Notes: generated by a model from the sequence alone, not told the origin. 64,000 nucleotides of DNA from Streptococcus pseudopneumoniae (GCF_001074155.1 NZ_JUUZ01000030.1:50974-114973), one strand, 5' to 3'; positions 41,494-50,971 are shown, numbered from the stretch's first letter. Translations and numbers: made by a program.

Positions 41494-42039
41494 CACCGCC
41501 TTTTTGATTTGATAATAAATTTTATCAGAGATATAACCTTTTCGTTCAACTGCATTTGGAATCGTCTTCCAAAAAATCATACCCACCTTTTCCATAACAC
41601 GACCAGATGCTGGGTTTAGACTTACATAGCAAGCATCAACCTCTTCAAATCCAATCTCATCTAGACAGTATGATAAAACTGACTTCAAAGCTTCTGTCAT
41701 GAGTCCTCGTCCCCAGTAGTCCATCCCTAAGATATATCCAATCTCACAGCTAGACTTTTCTTCATCCACACTGACCAGACTAATATCTCCAATAACATAG
41801 TCTGGATTATCTTTGAGACAAATGGCCCATTTGTAATAGTTAGGATTGTCATAGGATGCTACCCAATTGCCAATAGAGTTTCGAGTCTGTTCGACATTCA
41901 GGTGTGGATCCCAAGTAACATAGGTTAGATTATCTAGACGAGAAGCCCAATTCTCAAACATAGCTTGAGCATCATCTTCCACAAATCTCCTCAAAATCAA
42001 TTGTTCAGTTTCTATTGGTTGTGTACCTAGTGGTTTCAT
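41491..42039 (-). CDS. GNAT N-acetyltransferase, RimJ/RimL type
   Basis: This 182-residue acetyltransferase begins MKPLGTQPIETEQLILRR, as typical of the RimJ/RimL (Acetyltransf_3) group. The acetyl-CoA motif GYILGMDYWGRGLMTEALKS lies near 100-120 and a conserved C-terminal ASGRVMEKVGM near 145. The group acetylates ribosomal proteins or other amines. Its stop codon is provided by the adjoining repeat. It is convergent with pepQ. Confidence 0.85.
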   Translation of the reverse strand: MKPLGTQPIETEQLILRRFVEDDAQAMFENWASRLDNLTYVTWDPHLNVEQTRNSIGNWVASYDNPNYYKWAICLKDNPDYVIGDISLVSVDEEKSSCEIGYILGMDYWGRGLMTEALKSVLSYCLDEIGFEEVDACYVSLNPASGRVMEKVGMIFWKTIPNAVERKGYISDKIYYQIKKAV

Positions 42040-42177
42040 AATCGTAACTCGCTTTCTATTTGAATACCTAAGCTAAAAAGGTCCACTGGACCTTCTTAGC
42101 TTTCTTATTTCTAGGTGAGAGGGTAAAAACACTTTACTCATAAACATTGAGAAAACAACAGTTTCCTCTAATTTCAT

Positions 42178-42290
42178 GACGCAATAGCTATCTAGCTTGA
42201 AATACACTTTGTCAAGCTTTTTCAAGCCTAGTCAGCCTTGCGGGAGTGGGACTACGAAATCGAACTCTTCGAGTTACCGACCTGCCTCGT
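42178..42290 (-). repeat. Mitis-group intergenic repeat, copy B
   Basis: A full copy starting GACGCAATAGCTATCT, with a central hairpin. It has diverged from copy C and has no coding 3' end at its minus-strand start. Confidence 0.78.
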
Positions 42291-42366
42291 TCTCCTGTTT
42301 CTAGACTCGAGGTAAAAACACTTTACTCATAAACATTGAGAAAACAACAGTTTCCTCTAATTTCAT

Positions 42367-42482
42367 GACGCAGTAGCTGTCTGGCTTGAAATACGCTTTA
42401 TCAAGCTTTTTCAAGCCCAGTCAGCCTTGCGTGGGTGAGACTACGAAATCGAACTCTTCGAGTTACCGATTTCTGTCTCACT
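42367..42482 (-). repeat. Mitis-group intergenic repeat, copy C, abutting nadE
   Basis: Starts GACGCAGTAGCTGTCT and contains nested stems: GTGAGAC (42435-42441)/GTCTCAC (42475-42481), and CGAAATCG-type inner arms with AACTC/GAGTT at the tip. The nadE stop codon (42478-42480) lies inside the outer stem, so the repeat forms the end of the nadE transcript. Confidence 0.78.
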
Positions 42483-43302
42483 CCCAAAACGTATCAAACA
42501 CTGTGATTGGTAGGTGGCGTTTGTGTTGGCCTTTGTACCACCATTTTTCAATGATTTCTTGGGCTTCTGGGCTGATTTGTTTACCTTCCAGATAGTCATC
42601 AATCTCTGCGTAGGTTACACCGAGTGCAACTTCATCTGCCAATCCTGGTTTCTCTTCTTCTAGATCGGCAATCGGTACTTTTTCATAGAGAGCAGGATCA
42701 GCTCCGAGCTCCTTCAATAGTTGTTTTCCTTGACGTTTATTGAGGCGATAGAGAGGAAGAATATCTGCACCGCCGTCACCGAACTTGGTAAAGAAACCTG
42801 TGACATTTTCTGCAGCATGGTCAGTACCAATAACTGCTCCACTATGAGCTCCTGCGAGTGCATATTGGGCAATCATCCTGCTTCTAGCCTTGATATTCCC
42901 TTTATTAAAGTCTGACATTGGACTACCAGTAGCCTCTACTGCCGCTGCCATTGCATCTACAGAATCCTTGATATTGACCACCAAACTCACATCTGGCTTG
43001 ATAAAAGCTAGGGCCTTTTGGGCATCATCCTCATCTGCTTGAATTCCATAAGGCAGGCGAACTGCTATAAATTTATAAGAATCATCACCGGTTTCAGCTC
43101 GCATTTCTTCCATAGCTAGTTGAGCAAGGCGACCAGCTAAAGTCGAGTCTTGACCACCAGAAATTCCTAATACAAAACTTTTAAGAAAAGGATGTTTTTT
43201 AAGGTATTTTTTCAAAAAGTCAATGGAACGACGGATTTCTTCTCGGGCATCAATGACTGGTTTAACGCCTAGTTGTTGGATAATGGTCTCTTGCAAACTC
43301 AT
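42478..43302 (-). CDS. nadE: NH3-dependent NAD+ synthetase NadE
   Basis: This 274-residue enzyme makes NAD+ from nicotinic acid adenine dinucleotide, ATP and ammonia. The PP-loop [19 protein letters not shown] lies near 46, with [19 protein letters not shown] near 160 and [10 protein letters not shown] near 185. The length and the lack of a glutaminase domain fit the ammonia-dependent form. It overlaps pncB by 4 bp, so the two are coupled, giving the last steps of the salvage route. Its stop codon lies in a dispersed repeat. Confidence 0.95.
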   Translation of the reverse strand: MSLQETIIQQLGVKPVIDAREEIRRSIDFLKKYLKKHPFLKSFVLGISGGQDSTLAGRLAQLAMEEMRAETGDDSYKFIAVRLPYGIQADEDDAQKALAFIKPDVSLVVNIKDSVDAMAAAVEATGSPMSDFNKGNIKARSRMIAQYALAGAHSGAVIGTDHAAENVTGFFTKFGDGGADILPLYRLNKRQGKQLLKELGADPALYEKVPIADLEEEKPGLADEVALGVTYAEIDDYLEGKQISPEAQEIIEKWWYKGQHKRHLPITVFDTFWE

Positions 43303-44759
43303 TCTTCTTCTCCTTCGCCCAGAGCTTCCTTACGCATCTTATCAATCAAGTCCATCTTATCTTGCCAAATATCATGCGCTAAGTCTACTGGATAATGTTG
43401 TGGGTTAAGAACACGTTTGTATTCGTCCCAAAGCTTATCAAATTCCTTACGAGCATAGGCCTGAATTTCAGGAAGACTTGGTAAATCATAGACTAGCTTA
43501 CCTTCCTTAAAAATGTCTACCAAGAGAGGAACTGCATCAAAATTGCGGACAGTTTTCTTGATGTAAGTATAGGTTGGGTGGAACATCTTGAGTTCAGTCA
43601 TACTTGACACATCAACGCCGTCATAGGTAATATAATCACCTTCAGATTTTCCTTTTTCACGACTGGTAATGCGCCAAACTTGTTTCTTACCTGGAGTTGA
43701 AACTTTTTCAGCATTGCTAGAGAGTTTGATAGTATTGCGCATCTGACCATTTTCATCTTCAATGGCAACAACCTTATAAACTGCTCCTAGAGCTGGTTGG
43801 TCATAGGCTGTAATGAGCTTAGTTCCTACACCCCAAACATCAATCTTAGCTTTTTGCATTTTGAGGTTAAGGATGGTATTTTCATCAAGGTCATTGGATG
43901 CATAAATCTTAGCATCAGTAAATCCTGCCTCGTCCAGTTGTTGACGAACTTTTTTAGAAATATAGGCGATATCACCAGAGTCAATACGAACTCCCTTAAA
44001 GTTAATCTTGTCACCTAATTCACTTGCAACCTGAATGGCAGCAGGAACACCGATACGAAGAGTATCATAAGTATCTACAAGAAAGACACAATCACGGTGA
44101 GTTGAGGCATAAGCCTTGAAAGCCTGATAATCATTGCCATAAACTTGAACTAAAGCATGAGCATGAGTTCCTAAAACCGGAATACCAAAGAGCTTACCTG
44201 CACGTACATTACTAGTTCCATTGGCACCACCAATAACAGCCGCACGTGTTCCCCAGATAGCTGCATCCATCTCTTGCGCACGACGTGTACCGAACTCCAT
44301 CAAAGGCTCATCTTCAATGACCGAGCGAATACGAGCAGCCTTGGTCGCAATCAAGGTTTGAAAATTAACAATATTTAAAAGAGCTGTTTCAACCAATTGA
44401 CACTGCGCCAAAGGTCCTTCCACTTGAACGATCGGTTCATTAGCAAATACTAAGTCCCCTTCTTGAGCAGAACGCACAGTCAATTCCAACTTGAGATTAC
44501 GCAGATATTCCAAGAAAGCGCCATGATAACCAAGTGATTCCAAATAAGCTATATCACTATCAGAAAAGCGCAGGTTTTCTAGGTAGTTCACAATTCGTTC
44601 CAAACCTGCAAAAACAGCATAACCATTTTTAAACGGTTGTTGGCGGAAATAAACTTCAAAAACTGCTTTCTTGTTATGAATTCCTTGGTCGAAGTAAACT
44701 TGCATCATGTTAATCTGATACAAATCTGTGTGCAATGTTAAACTGTCATCTGGGTACAT
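43299..44759 (-). CDS. pncB: Nicotinate phosphoribosyltransferase PncB
   Basis: This 486-residue enzyme makes nicotinic acid mononucleotide from nicotinate and PRPP. It starts [20 protein letters not shown], with [20 protein letters not shown] near 175 and [17 protein letters not shown] near 275 (PRPP and base contacts). I start at ATG 44759, preceded by GAAGGAC; longer readings enter the palindromic leader. It heads the pncB-nadE operon, with a 26-bp perfect palindrome in its leader. Confidence 0.94.
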   Translation of the reverse strand: MYPDDSLTLHTDLYQINMMQVYFDQGIHNKKAVFEVYFRQQPFKNGYAVFAGLERIVNYLENLRFSDSDIAYLESLGYHGAFLEYLRNLKLELTVRSAQEGDLVFANEPIVQVEGPLAQCQLVETALLNIVNFQTLIATKAARIRSVIEDEPLMEFGTRRAQEMDAAIWGTRAAVIGGANGTSNVRAGKLFGIPVLGTHAHALVQVYGNDYQAFKAYASTHRDCVFLVDTYDTLRIGVPAAIQVASELGDKINFKGVRIDSGDIAYISKKVRQQLDEAGFTDAKIYASNDLDENTILNLKMQKAKIDVWGVGTKLITAYDQPALGAVYKVVAIEDENGQMRNTIKLSSNAEKVSTPGKKQVWRITSREKGKSEGDYITYDGVDVSSMTELKMFHPTYTYIKKTVRNFDAVPLLVDIFKEGKLVYDLPSLPEIQAYARKEFDKLWDEYKRVLNPQHYPVDLAHDIWQDKMDLIDKMRKEALGEGEEE

Positions 44760-44784
44760 ATACTGTCCTTCTTCCTTATTTGTA

Positions 44785-44810
44785 AAAAGAAGAAAATATT
44801 TTCTTCTTTT
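44785..44810. promoter_or_regulatory. 26-bp perfect palindrome in the pncB leader
   Basis: The halves AAAAGAAGAAAAT (44785-44797) and ATTTTCTTCTTTT (44798-44810) are exact complements. It lies between the predicted transcription start and the pncB ribosome site. It could be an operator or an RNA hairpin/attenuator. Confidence 0.5.
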
Positions 44811-44826
44811 CTCATAAATTAGTACT

Positions 44827-44835
44827 ATTATAACA
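44827..44835 (-). promoter_or_regulatory. pncB-nadE extended -10 promoter
   Basis: TGTTATAAT on the minus strand (TATAAT at 44827-44832). No good -35 hexamer is seen. Confidence 0.55.
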
Positions 44836-44867
44836 CATTTTACCAAGATGGAGAAAAAGCTAACAAG

Positions 44868-45356
44868 CTATTCCATACTCTCAAGTTCATCCATATCCCG
44901 CTCAAACTTTTTCTGAGCCCATTCTCCATAACTCTTAAGGCCGAGATTACCAATAAAGACCCAAGGAAGATAAAAGAGATAGGTAAAGCACCAAGCAAAA
45001 AGGTATTTGAAGTTTAATGGATTGTGCTGATAAATCTCTATATTGAACTGGTAGTTTTGCAACATTATAATAGTTGTGATTAGTAGTGTCATTAATAGAC
45101 ATCCCAAAATCGTAAAATGAAAACGACTATAGTAGGTCGCACCGAGGTTTCTCGCCCGGTTGAAGAAGTAAAAAAGTCCAATAATGTTAATGATGAGAAT
45201 CATAGTCGGATTAAAAAGACTTGGTGCTAATATTGCAATGATATAAGATAAAAGCAAAAAAACGATAGTGATATGGAAACTTTCTGCTCCTGCTTTATTC
45301 ATCAGTTGTTCTTCTCTTTCATCCAATAATTGATAATAAAAAAATTTATTTTTCAT
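44868..45356 (-). CDS. DUF3278 family membrane protein
   Basis: This 162-residue protein starts with a charged KFFYYQLLDEREEQLMNKAG and has four membrane helices (about 28-46, 51-65, 85-100 and 120-140). DUF3278 proteins are found next to a small XRE-type regulator, as here, where it overlaps the regulator gene by 11 bp. The function is unknown; the pair may work like a membrane-anchored sensor with its regulator. This is inferred from genetic linkage. Confidence 0.75.
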   Translation of the reverse strand: MKNKFFYYQLLDEREEQLMNKAGAESFHITIVFLLLSYIIAILAPSLFNPTMILIINIIGLFYFFNRARNLGATYYSRFHFTILGCLLMTLLITTIIMLQNYQFNIEIYQHNPLNFKYLFAWCFTYLFYLPWVFIGNLGLKSYGEWAQKKFERDMDELESME

Positions 45357-45555
45357 CTTCTTCCTCCCAAAATAATTGATCCAGCGTTTTCCCTAAGCAC
45401 CTGCAAATGGATTGGCAAAGTGAAAGCGAAGGATTGTACTTGCCAGCTTCTATCAAGCCGATAGTCTGCCGAGTGACACCCACAGCTTCTGCCAAATCAC
45501 CTTGTGTCATGTCAAGCTCCACTCGAGCTAACTTTAATTTTAAATTCTTAGCCAC
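45346..45555 (-). CDS. Small XRE-family transcriptional regulator
   Basis: This 69-residue protein is almost only a helix-turn-helix (KLARVELDMTQGDLAEAVGV then RQTIGLIEAGKYNPSLSL). It resembles YozG/YvaO-type mini-repressors that control their own operon with an adjacent membrane protein. Start is GTG with the strong site AGGAGGAGG. An imperfect dyad TTGCAT-A-ATGTAA overlaps its promoter -35 and could be its operator. Confidence 0.85.
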   Translation of the reverse strand: MAKNLKLKLARVELDMTQGDLAEAVGVTRQTIGLIEAGKYNPSLSLCQSICRCLGKTLDQLFWEEEDEK

Positions 45556-45604
45556 TTGTTACCTCCTCCTTTATTTTAAAAGTTGCGCTTCTTTTTTCAA
45601 CTTT

Positions 45605-45632
45605 ATTATATCATATATTTTACATTATGCAA
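45605..45632 (-). promoter_or_regulatory. Promoter of the XRE/DUF3278 pair with overlapping dyad
   Basis: On the minus strand TTGCAT (45627-45632), a 16-nt spacer and TATAAT (45605-45610), extended with TG. The -35 is half of an imperfect dyad. Another inverted repeat, AAAAGTTG (45578-45585) with CAACTTT (45598-45604), lies in the leader. Confidence 0.6.
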
Positions 45633-45668
45633 TATATATCTGTCATTTTGTGAGATTTTTTTTACAAA

Positions 45669-45699
45669 AAAACTCTACCACTTACATGATAGAGAGTTT
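45669..45699 (-). terminator. Terminator after the GNAT gene at 45705
   Basis: AAACTCTACCA (from 45669) and TGATAGAGAGTTT (45687-45699) pair with a small bulge; the minus strand continues into seven T. Confidence 0.75.
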
Positions 45700-45704
45700 T
45701 CTGT

Positions 45705-46115
45705 TTACAAATCTTTTTGATAATAGTGCCTTTGTCCAGTGTAGGGATAATCTTTTAAGGTAAAAACTTCCTTGTAGCCTTGCTTTTGATAAAAGCCTGG
45801 TGCTTGAAACTGATAGGTATTCACAAAAGCAAAGCGACAGTTTCTCTTTTTAGCTTCACTTTCTGCTTGCTGCAATAGTTGGGAGCCGATTCCTTGCCCT
45901 CGCAAGTCCTCCTTCACAAACAAATACTCAATTTCTAACCAATTCCCGAAAGTCTCTGCTACTAATCCAGCCATGATCTCACCATGTTCATCTTCAATAT
46001 ACAGATTAAGTGGCTCACTTTCAGCAACTTCTCTTTTGGAACGATTATAGGAGCGAATCAAGTCTCCTATTATTTGCGATTTATGAGACTCTGTATTTTC
46101 CAATCTTACCTGCAT
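45705..46115 (-). CDS. GNAT family N-acetyltransferase
   Basis: This 136-residue acetyltransferase has EYLFVKEDLRGQGIGSQLLQQAE near 70-92, the acetyl-CoA loop, and a C-terminal FYQKQGYKEVFTLKDYPY. The latter end resembles small GNATs of unknown substrate. The start has GAGGAGG at a good distance. It stands alone between a terminator and the permease gene region. Its function is not predictable in detail. Confidence 0.82.
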   Translation of the reverse strand: MQVRLENTESHKSQIIGDLIRSYNRSKREVAESEPLNLYIEDEHGEIMAGLVAETFGNWLEIEYLFVKEDLRGQGIGSQLLQQAESEAKKRNCRFAFVNTYQFQAPGFYQKQGYKEVFTLKDYPYTGQRHYYQKDL

Positions 46116-46183
46116 CCAAACCTCCTCGAAGATACTTATAGCTTGATTATAGTCTTATTACCAAGAGCTGTCAAACTAGAAAA

Positions 46184-46205
46184 CTCATCAACCTGAGTTG
46201 ATGAG
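46184..46205 (-). terminator. Terminator after the APC permease gene
   Basis: CTCATCAAC (46184-46192) pairs with GTTGATGAG (46197-46205) around CTGA. The minus strand continues TTTTCTAGTTT. Confidence 0.82.
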
Positions 46206-46213
46206 CTTCTGAC

Positions 46214-47587
46214 TTATTTTCTAAATTTCCATTGGCTATAAATACCAAAAGCAACAATCCAGATAGCTGAACCTTTTGCTCCCATTACAGTTGATTCTTG
46301 TAAAAATAGAGTTCCGAATACAAAGATGAAGAAGAGCATAGTCAGAGGATTTAGCAAGCGATATTGAGGCATGAGATAGCCATCTGCCATAAAGTCTTTT
46401 GACTTGCGATACTTAAGATGGGCCACCATGATTAAGATGTAGATGGCGATATAAACACCTGATGAAGAAGCCGTAATCAAAGCAAAGGCATCTGATACGC
46501 CAGGAAGTACATTGATAAAGGCTGCAAAACCAATCAATACCGCAGAAGCAATGATAGCATTCTGAGGAACGTTGTGGCGTGAAAGTGTATCTGCCTTAAT
46601 AGCTTTCAAGAAACGATTTGGTGAATCATGGGCAATTTGGTACAAGTGACGACCTGTTGAGTAAAGGGTTGAATTCAAGGCTGACGCAGCGGAAGTCAAA
46701 ACAACAAAGTTAATCAAGGCTGCTGCCCACTTAAGGCCAACAAGTTCAAATACCGTTACAAATGGTGAATCTGTCGCAGAAAGCTCACGCCAAGGAATAA
46801 TAGACATGATTGCAAGCAAAGCTCCACCGTAGAAGAAGATAATTCGCAAGGGAATTTCCTTAACTGCCTTGGGCAAGACTTTTCGAGGATCTTTGGTTTC
46901 AGATGTAGTAACACCAATAAACTCAATCATCAAGTAAGCAAAGAAAACCATTTGAAAGGCCATGACAAAGTTCATTCCCCCATTTGGGAAAAGGGAGAAT
47001 TGCTCACTGATATTGACAAGGCTTGCTGATCCATAAGGAGTTTCAAATCCGGTCAAGACCATAAAAATACCCGTCGCAATCATGGCAAGGATGGCCACAA
47101 TTTTAATCATGGCAAACCAAAATTCCACTTCACCAAATATTTTAACTGCAATCAGATTGACCAATCCTAAAATTGTTAAAAAGACAACCTGAATCAACCA
47201 AGATGGCCAAGACGGAAACCAAAACTGAACATAGTGAGCGATTGCTGTAATCTCAGCCATACCAATAAAGACTACTGATAACCAATAAGACCAAACCGAG
47301 AAATATCCCCAGCCCTTTCCAAGATAGCGTGTAATAAAATTGATAAAGGTGTGTTGCTCTGGGTCTTGATACAACATTTCTCCGATAGCTCTCATCATGA
47401 GATACATAAAGCCACCCGTAATCATATAAACCAAGACAATCGAAGGTCCTGTTAAACTAATCGAGCGACCAGCTCCTAGAAAAAGTCCCGTTCCAATCGT
47501 TCCTGCAATAGCCATAACCTGAACATGGCGATTGGTTAGGCCACGCTCCATTTTACTTTTCTTTTTGTGCTTTTTTTCTGAATTCAT
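46214..47587 (-). CDS. APC family amino acid permease, CycA-like
   Basis: This 457-residue permease has twelve membrane helices. It carries the APC signature IAGTIGTGLFLGAGRSISLTG near 29 (CycA has IGGAIGTGLFMGSG) and VTTSETKDPRKVLPKAV near 225. Similarity to E. coli CycA, the D-serine/D-alanine/glycine transporter, is high along the length, so it may take up D-alanine, D-serine or glycine. A cre-like site upstream suggests catabolite control. Substrate is inferred from similarity. Confidence 0.85.
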   Translation of the reverse strand: MNSEKKHKKKSKMERGLTNRHVQVMAIAGTIGTGLFLGAGRSISLTGPSIVLVYMITGGFMYLMMRAIGEMLYQDPEQHTFINFITRYLGKGWGYFSVWSYWLSVVFIGMAEITAIAHYVQFWFPSWPSWLIQVVFLTILGLVNLIAVKIFGEVEFWFAMIKIVAILAMIATGIFMVLTGFETPYGSASLVNISEQFSLFPNGGMNFVMAFQMVFFAYLMIEFIGVTTSETKDPRKVLPKAVKEIPLRIIFFYGGALLAIMSIIPWRELSATDSPFVTVFELVGLKWAAALINFVVLTSAASALNSTLYSTGRHLYQIAHDSPNRFLKAIKADTLSRHNVPQNAIIASAVLIGFAAFINVLPGVSDAFALITASSSGVYIAIYILIMVAHLKYRKSKDFMADGYLMPQYRLLNPLTMLFFIFVFGTLFLQESTVMGAKGSAIWIVAFGIYSQWKFRK

Positions 47588-47618
47588 CTAGTCTCCTTAA
47601 GTTTTTAAAAAATAAGAA

Positions 47619-47658
47619 AAGGAGTGATAGAAAACGCTTTCCCTAAATCCCACTCCTT
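47619..47658 (-). terminator. greA terminator with a cre-like site in its loop
   Basis: AAGGAGTG (47619-47626) pairs with CACTCCTT (47651-47658), loop 24 nt. The minus strand continues TTCTTATTTTTT. The loop contains a cre-like sequence (47629-47642). Confidence 0.75.
47629..47642 (-). promoter_or_regulatory. cre-like site upstream of the CycA-like permease
   Basis: GGAAAGCGTTTTCT on the minus strand matches 13 of 14 positions of the cre consensus. It lies 42-55 bp upstream of the permease start, inside the loop of the greA terminator. Confidence 0.5.
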
Positions 47659-47670
47659 CTTTTTATCCTA

Positions 47671-48153
47671 TTAAGCGGTTTTTTCAACCTTCAAGATCTT
47701 AACATCATAGCTTCCAGCAGGTGTTTCGATTGTAACAACATCACCTTTTTTCTTACCAATCAACGCTTGACCAATTGGGCTTTCGTTTGACACTTTACCC
47801 GCAAAGGCATCTGCTCCAGCTGAACCAACGATAATGTATACTTCCTTTTCGTCTTCTCCAACTTCTTGGATTGTTACAGTTTTTCCGATAGCAACTTCAT
47901 TTTTAGCAACTGCATCACTGTTAACGATTTCTGCATAACGAATTTTAGTCTCCAGACTTGAGATTTGTCCCTCAACGAAGGCTTGCTCGTCTTTCGCTGC
48001 TTCATACTCACTGTTCTCTGACAAATCACCATATGAACGAGCAATCTTGATACGTTCTACAACTTCTGGACGACGTACTAGTTTCAATTCTTCTAATTCT
48101 TTTTCGAGTTTTTCTTTTTCTTCCAAGGTCATTGGATATGTTTTTTCTACCAT
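47671..48153 (-). CDS. greA: Transcription elongation factor GreA
   Basis: This 160-residue factor starts [20 protein letters not shown], with an N-terminal coiled coil (about 1-75, tip motif [20 protein letters not shown]) and a C-terminal FKBP-like domain (about 85-160). The coiled-coil tip carries the acidic residues that reach RNA polymerase's active site to rescue backtracked complexes. ATG 48153 is preferred over a TTG three codons up. It follows mltG on the same strand with a perfect terminator hairpin between. Confidence 0.96.
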   Translation of the reverse strand: MVEKTYPMTLEEKEKLEKELEELKLVRRPEVVERIKIARSYGDLSENSEYEAAKDEQAFVEGQISSLETKIRYAEIVNSDAVAKNEVAIGKTVTIQEVGEDEKEVYIIVGSAGADAFAGKVSNESPIGQALIGKKKGDVVTIETPAGSYDVKILKVEKTA

Positions 48154-48201
48154 TTTTCTCAACTTTCTTTTGATTGAATTAATAAATATATGCTTTAAAG
48201 C

Positions 48202-48229
48202 AAAATTATGTGGAAAACCACATAATTTT
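48202..48229 (-). terminator. Terminator after mltG
   Basis: AAAATTATGTGG (48202-48213) pairs perfectly with CCACATAATTTT (48218-48229) around AAAA. The mltG stop is within its 3' arm. Confidence 0.8.
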
Positions 48230-49874
48230 AGTTTGTGCTATTTGATTGGTTTAGTTTACTATTAATATGTTCTTGAACATTTCGATCATGTTCTTCCAGT
48301 GTTGTTGAATAGTAAACCTTACCATCTTGAACATTGGCCACAAAGTAGAGATAGTCACTCTTTGTTTGATTGATACTTGATTCGATAGCATCCAAGCTAG
48401 GGCTGTCAACTGGTCCAGGCATTAGACCTACTTTTGTATAGACATTGTATGGTGAATCAATAGATGTATCAATGGCTGCATCATCAGAAAGACTGATGTT
48501 TTGACCAAGTTTGCCTTCTGCATAAAGGATAGCAATGTTACTTTGAAGTGGCATACCGAGATTTAAGCGGTTATAGAAGATTCCAGCAATCAGCTTACGA
48601 TCCTCTGTTTTTGCTCCTTCTTTCTCAACAAGAGAGGCAATTGTTAAGAGCTCATTTACTGTTAAGTTCTTTTCTTTGATTGTAGCATAGTGACTAGATA
48701 GATTTTTATCCATAGCAGCTAGCATTTCATCAATTAAACTTTCAACAGTTGTATTTTCTTTAATCGTATAAGTCGCAGGGAAAAGATAACCTTCTAAACG
48801 GTAACGAACACCACTATCTTTTGCTGGCAAGCTTTCAAGCAAGTTTGGATATTTGGCAACCTCTTGAGCAATAAAGGTCTCATCTTGAACCTTAGCCAAG
48901 AATGCTTCCGCTGTCAAAGGTTCCTTAAAGTCCCCTTGAAGTTGACCAACAGTCTGAGCAATTTGCTCTAAAGTATATCCCTCTGGAATAGTCAAGCTTG
49001 CAAGTGTAACCTCTTGAGGTTCAGGTGTACCACCCTTTTGCAACTCTTTAATGATATCTTCAACGCTCATACTCTTTTGAAGATTATAATAACCAGATTT
49101 TAATTCATTATAGTTTTTATACTTGACATAAAGTGTAAAGATCAAACCGTTTTTAATGACACCAGATTTTTCCAACGTTGAACCAATTTCTTGAGCATTA
49201 GATCCGTCTGGAATCTGAACTGTCATATATTGTTTAGAACTTGGATCAACTGGTTGCAAGGCTGATTCAGCATAGCGAAGTCCAAAGAAACCACCAGCAC
49301 CTAATAGAATCAGTAAAATTAATACTGTGACTAAAAATCCTCTCAAGTGGGATTTTTTCTTTTTCTTTGCTGGTTTTGTAGACTCTCTACGACTTCTTTT
49401 AGGAAGTTCATCTGCCTCAGTATTCTCCGGATGAGCATTTCCAGATGTTAATTCTTCTTGGTTAGTTGCAAAACTTACAGTTCCTTTATCTTCAAGTGAT
49501 TTTTCATGAGTACGGTAGGAAACTGAAACCTTAGTTGGTATCGAATTAATTTCATCGTTATCTGAGATTAATTGAGGTGACTCAACGGATACTTCTTTCT
49601 CAGCTTCTTCTGCAACTTCCTCTTTAAGGTCTGGGCGAGGAGGAACCACAGGTGCATTCTCAATCAATTGTTCAACATTTGAAACAGAATTAGCAATCAG
49701 TTCTTCTTCAGGAGTTATTACTCGTTCTTCCGTTTCTGCATCAGAAGAGTTCATCAAATTTGATAAGAGGTCATTTGTTTGTTCTGTTAAATTTTCCTCT
49801 TTCTTTAATCGTTCTAAGTCTCGCAAGATCTGCTCTTTAAAACTCAACTTTTCTTCATTTGAATTTTCGCTCAA
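48228..49874 (-). CDS. mltG: Endolytic transglycosylase MltG
   Basis: This 548-residue protein cleaves nascent peptidoglycan strands. It has a long cytoplasmic acidic N-terminus (about 1-175, special to pneumococcus-type MltG), a basic stretch [10 protein letters not shown], one membrane helix (about 182-205) and an extracellular LysM-like and YceG domain. The catalytic Glu is in [17 protein letters not shown] near 418. Start codon is TTG with GGAGGTAAAT 9-10 nt upstream. It fits the pneumococcal length (about 550). Confidence 0.95.
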   Translation of the reverse strand: MSENSNEEKLSFKEQILRDLERLKKEENLTEQTNDLLSNLMNSSDAETEERVITPEEELIANSVSNVEQLIENAPVVPPRPDLKEEVAEEAEKEVSVESPQLISDNDEINSIPTKVSVSYRTHEKSLEDKGTVSFATNQEELTSGNAHPENTEADELPKRSRRESTKPAKKKKKSHLRGFLVTVLILLILLGAGGFFGLRYAESALQPVDPSSKQYMTVQIPDGSNAQEIGSTLEKSGVIKNGLIFTLYVKYKNYNELKSGYYNLQKSMSVEDIIKELQKGGTPEPQEVTLASLTIPEGYTLEQIAQTVGQLQGDFKEPLTAEAFLAKVQDETFIAQEVAKYPNLLESLPAKDSGVRYRLEGYLFPATYTIKENTTVESLIDEMLAAMDKNLSSHYATIKEKNLTVNELLTIASLVEKEGAKTEDRKLIAGIFYNRLNLGMPLQSNIAILYAEGKLGQNISLSDDAAIDTSIDSPYNVYTKVGLMPGPVDSPSLDAIESSINQTKSDYLYFVANVQDGKVYYSTTLEEHDRNVQEHINSKLNQSNSTN

Positions 49875-49956
49875 AGGTATTTACCTCCTTGTTAATAATC
49901 CTTAATATTATATCTTAAAAACCAGAGAAAAGCAACCTTAGAAGCCTTTCTACTCA

Positions 49957-50451
49957 CTAATTCTTGTTTTCCCAGACCATATCATACCATTCTTCTCCCG
50001 CAAATTGGGACTTAGACTTTCCTTCATTGACAAAACCATGCTTCTCATAGTATTCAATAAGGTAGTCATGACAGGTTAGATTGATCCCCTCTCGTTCATG
50101 CTTAAAAGCCACTTCTTTCAATGCGGTCAGGAGTTTTTTCCCTAGTCCTAGAGATTGAGCTTTTTTTGCTATAGAAAGACAAGTCACAGATATATATCCG
50201 CCTTTTTGATGACTATGGTCTTTTATTTCTTCAGTGAAAGACTGGTCTTTTAAATAACGATGAGGGATTACCGGACCTTCGATATAACCGAGTATCTCCC
50301 CCTCTTTTTCAGCCACTAGAAAGCTCGTTTTTATTTCCTTTAAGTGTGCTTCAAAGACAGATCGAGGTATGGCTTCCTCAATTGAAAAATTTTCTAATTC
50401 AATCTCTAAAATATGGTCTAAATCACTCAGTCTAGCTTGTCGAATAATCAT
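49957..50451 (-). CDS. GNAT family N-acetyltransferase
   Basis: This 164-residue GNAT begins MIIRQARLSDLDHILEIE and has the CoA loop LSIAKKAQSLGLGKKLLTALKE near 95 and YEKHGFVNEGKSKSQFAG near 140. Start ATG 50451 follows AGGAGGAAC and overlaps the stop of the next GNAT by 4 bp (ATGA), so the two are coupled. Similar tandem GNATs lie between mltG and murC in S. pneumoniae. Substrate unknown. Confidence 0.82.
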   Translation of the reverse strand: MIIRQARLSDLDHILEIELENFSIEEAIPRSVFEAHLKEIKTSFLVAEKEGEILGYIEGPVIPHRYLKDQSFTEEIKDHSHQKGGYISVTCLSIAKKAQSLGLGKKLLTALKEVAFKHEREGINLTCHDYLIEYYEKHGFVNEGKSKSQFAGEEWYDMVWENKN

Positions 50452-50963
50452 AGTTCCTCCTGATAAAAGGGATTCTTCCACCACATGAGAAAATCAACTT
50501 CATTGCCGACTCCCAGGTCTACTATTCCTTGCTCCATAAATTCATTCATCTCAAAATAAGACAGCAATTCATCTTTACAGACCAGATAAATAGCTGGACT
50601 ATTTTGTTGAAGAGCAACTTGTTTCATGGCTGCAAGCAACAAGGTTCCAAATCCTTGCCCCTGATAATTCGGATGAACAGATAAAGCATCAATCACAAGA
50701 TTTCCATTACTAATAGCTTCTCCATCTGCCATCTCTACTATCCATCTACTTACTGAGGATGTAGCAAAATCTGTCGCTGAAATATAAGCAATCACCTGAT
50801 CATCCAAACTAGCTAAGAGAAACGTATCCGCAAAATTACGGATACGTTCTTCTATTATTTCTCTATTAAATGTTTCTTGGAAGTTTTGAGTACTCTCCTG
50901 TATCAAGCAAACCTGCTCGATATCAGATTGCTGAACTTCCCTTATTTTAATTGGAAATTCCAT
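50448..50963 (-). CDS. GNAT family N-acetyltransferase
   Basis: This 171-residue GNAT has IDALSVHPNYQGQGFGTLLLAAMKQV near 88-115 and LSYFEMNEFMEQG near 140. It starts 8 bp downstream of the murC stop and overlaps the following GNAT, so murC and both GNATs probably share a transcript. It might acetylate a small molecule or peptide; the proximity to murC is not proof of a cell-wall role. Confidence 0.82.
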   Translation of the reverse strand: MEFPIKIREVQQSDIEQVCLIQESTQNFQETFNREIIEERIRNFADTFLLASLDDQVIAYISATDFATSSVSRWIVEMADGEAISNGNLVIDALSVHPNYQGQGFGTLLLAAMKQVALQQNSPAIYLVCKDELLSYFEMNEFMEQGIVDLGVGNEVDFLMWWKNPFYQEEL

Positions 50964-50971
50964 GGTGTTCC

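Larger units (their letters stand above)
42122..42499. repeat. 189-bp tandem duplication with a shared flank
   Basis: The segment starting GGTAAAAACACTTTACTCAT occurs at 42122 and again at 42311, a period of 189 bp. Each unit includes about 56 bp of unique flank and one full copy (B then C) of the intergenic repeat. The first unit has several substitutions relative to the second. It fills the 439-bp gap between the GNAT and nadE genes. Confidence 0.8.

Noticed and set aside
41394..42482. BOX or RUP element
   Set aside because: The repeats do not match the boxA/boxC ends or RUP sequence I remember. They are better described as a separate Mitis-group intergenic repeat.
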